DNA of 5,106 nt from Clostridia bacterium (GTDB lineage Bacteria > Bacillota > Clostridia > Christensenellales > UBA1242). The stretch spans positions 1 to 5,106 of the forward strand of contig JALOBO010000121.1 of NCBI GenBank assembly GCA_023228225.1. The letters run 5' to 3'. Position 1 is the stretch's first letter; the number at the start of each line of letters is the position of its first letter. Of this stretch, positions 4,492 through 5,106 are shown piece by piece. The translations under genes and the position numbers were made by a program. The notes beneath the pieces were generated by a model that saw only the letters and a list, made by a program, of their open reading frames with translations, ran no database searches and had not been told where the DNA came from.

Positions 4492-5106
4492 TTAAGAACC
4501 TCTCGCTAGACATACGATAATATAGATTAACAAGAGAATCGGCACTTTAATAAAAACTGCATTTAGCCACCAGGGTAAATATTCATCGTCAACCGTATAA
4601 GCGATTAAACTTACCATAACGGTTAAAAACTCAAAGAAACCCCATGCTTCTTCTGATACTTTTACCACTTCGATATTACTGTTCATGGAAAGTATACAGG
4701 TATCTGCTCCATCGGTAAATAACCCTGCATATGCCCCAGTTGTGCTCGTAGTGCTTATTACTCGCTCAAATATCATCTTGTTATCAAGATAAAATCGAGC
4801 AATCCCGTTCTCATAGTTGTAATACGTAGAAACAGTAAACGCACTCTGATTATAGGTTACGGGATAGGATGCAACCGGATAAAGGAGGTTTGAACCGCTA
4901 ATTACTCCTGCTTTGTCCCAAAGTTCTATGTGATTATCATACATCGAAACATAGGAGCGAGATAACAAGGAGGTATCCCGATAAATTATTTCGATATAGT
5001 TTTCGTTAGGGTTTTGAATTGAATAGGTAGTTTGGTAATATCCGTCGCGGGTATTAATACCCTGAAAGTAAAGTTTGTTATCGCTTTCGCTAGTGCTATA
5101 CAGTCC
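4492..5106 (-). CDS. C-terminal part of a LamG/concanavalin-like membrane-anchored surface protein (5' end outside window)
   Basis: The frame is open from the window edge for 204 visible residues, beginning GLYSTSESDN, so the start codon lies outside. An internal TTG at 4968 is simply a Leu codon in the continuing frame. The visible part is beta-rich. The stretch IARFYLDNKMIFERV, TGAYAGLFTDGADTCILS, IEVVKVSE has the layout of the last strands of a LamG or concanavalin-like fold (a ligand strand, a short loop, a Gly-rich strand, a closing strand). Two hydrophobic spans close the protein: about 156-172 (GFFEFLTVMVSLIAYTV) and 182-201 (LNAVFIKVPILLLIYIIVCL), ending ARGS. A large exposed domain fixed by a C-terminal anchor suits a viral spike or receptor-binding protein. 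The fold call is from pattern only, and the role is inferred. Confidence 0.8.
   Translation of the reverse strand, partial: GLYSTSESDNKLYFQGINTRDGYYQTTYSIQNPNENYIEIIYRDTSLLSRSYVSMYDNHIELWDKAGVISGSNLLYPVASYPVTYNQSAFTVSTYYNYENGIARFYLDNKMIFERVISTTSTTGAYAGLFTDGADTCILSMNSNIEVVKVSEEAWGFFEFLTVMVSLIAYTVDDEYLPWWLNAVFIKVPILLLIYIIVCLARGS

Noticed and set aside
4492..4968. TTG at 4968 as the start of a complete 158-aa gene
   Set aside because: The frame stays open to the window edge with beta-rich coding sequence that continues the same domain, and no ribosome site precedes the TTG. The gene is partial instead.

Overview
The window looks like part of a small, AT-rich, very compact genome of a virus or virus-like linear replicon. 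It most likely belongs to an archaeon, with methanogen- or ANME-type hosts as a low-confidence guess. The reasons are a protein-primed family B DNA polymerase (the enzyme type that copies linear genomes with a protein on each 5' end), a small HerA/FtsK/Zot-like packaging or assembly ATPase, and a run of short membrane proteins with an envelope or virion character. The N-terminal beta domain of the 170-aa protein (WVEWQWQY...DIYIDGKLVAENTT) resembles the fibronectin-like surface domains common in methanogen exported proteins. No tRNA, rRNA, CRISPR array, transposase or host housekeeping gene is visible. A bacterial host cannot be formally excluded.

Layout. One gene lies on the + strand, the polymerase (48-1838). 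Everything to its right is on the - strand and is read towards it. In transcription order these are: a lectin/LamG-like membrane-anchored protein cut by the window edge (5106-4492), a signal-peptide protein with a beta domain and three membrane spans (4490-3978), a 58-aa soluble protein with an internal tandem repeat (3974-3798), a 62-aa double-span membrane protein (3798-3610), a 205-aa tail-anchored protein (3607-2990), a 123-aa basic soluble protein (2988-2617), a 57-aa single-span protein (2617-2444) and the ATPase (2447-1842). Neighbouring - strand genes overlap by 1-4 bases or are 1-3 bases apart. Nearly all have a purine-rich Shine-Dalgarno sequence about 5-9 bases before the start, usually inside the preceding gene, so this is one operon with coupled translation. 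The two transcription units converge with three bases between their stop codons, and a 9-bp inverted repeat spans both stops as a probable two-way terminator. No gap of more than 50 bases exists.

How it may work. The polymerase would replicate a linear genome; its terminal protein is not in view. The - strand operon reads as a virion assembly module: a surface-exposed lectin-like protein and a second exported beta protein, small integral membrane proteins that could be structural, a tail-anchored protein with a large presumed cytoplasmic part, a basic protein that could bind nucleic acid, and an ATPase that could drive DNA translocation or virion assembly. This resembles in outline the membrane-containing or spindle-shaped/pleomorphic archaeal viruses that carry a protein-primed polymerase, but no capsid protein can be named with confidence. 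The polymerase departs from the family at several usually conserved positions (exonuclease motif II, motif C, the KxY motif) and seems to lack most of the TPR2 insertion. Together with the unrecognised small genes, this suggests a divergent lineage.
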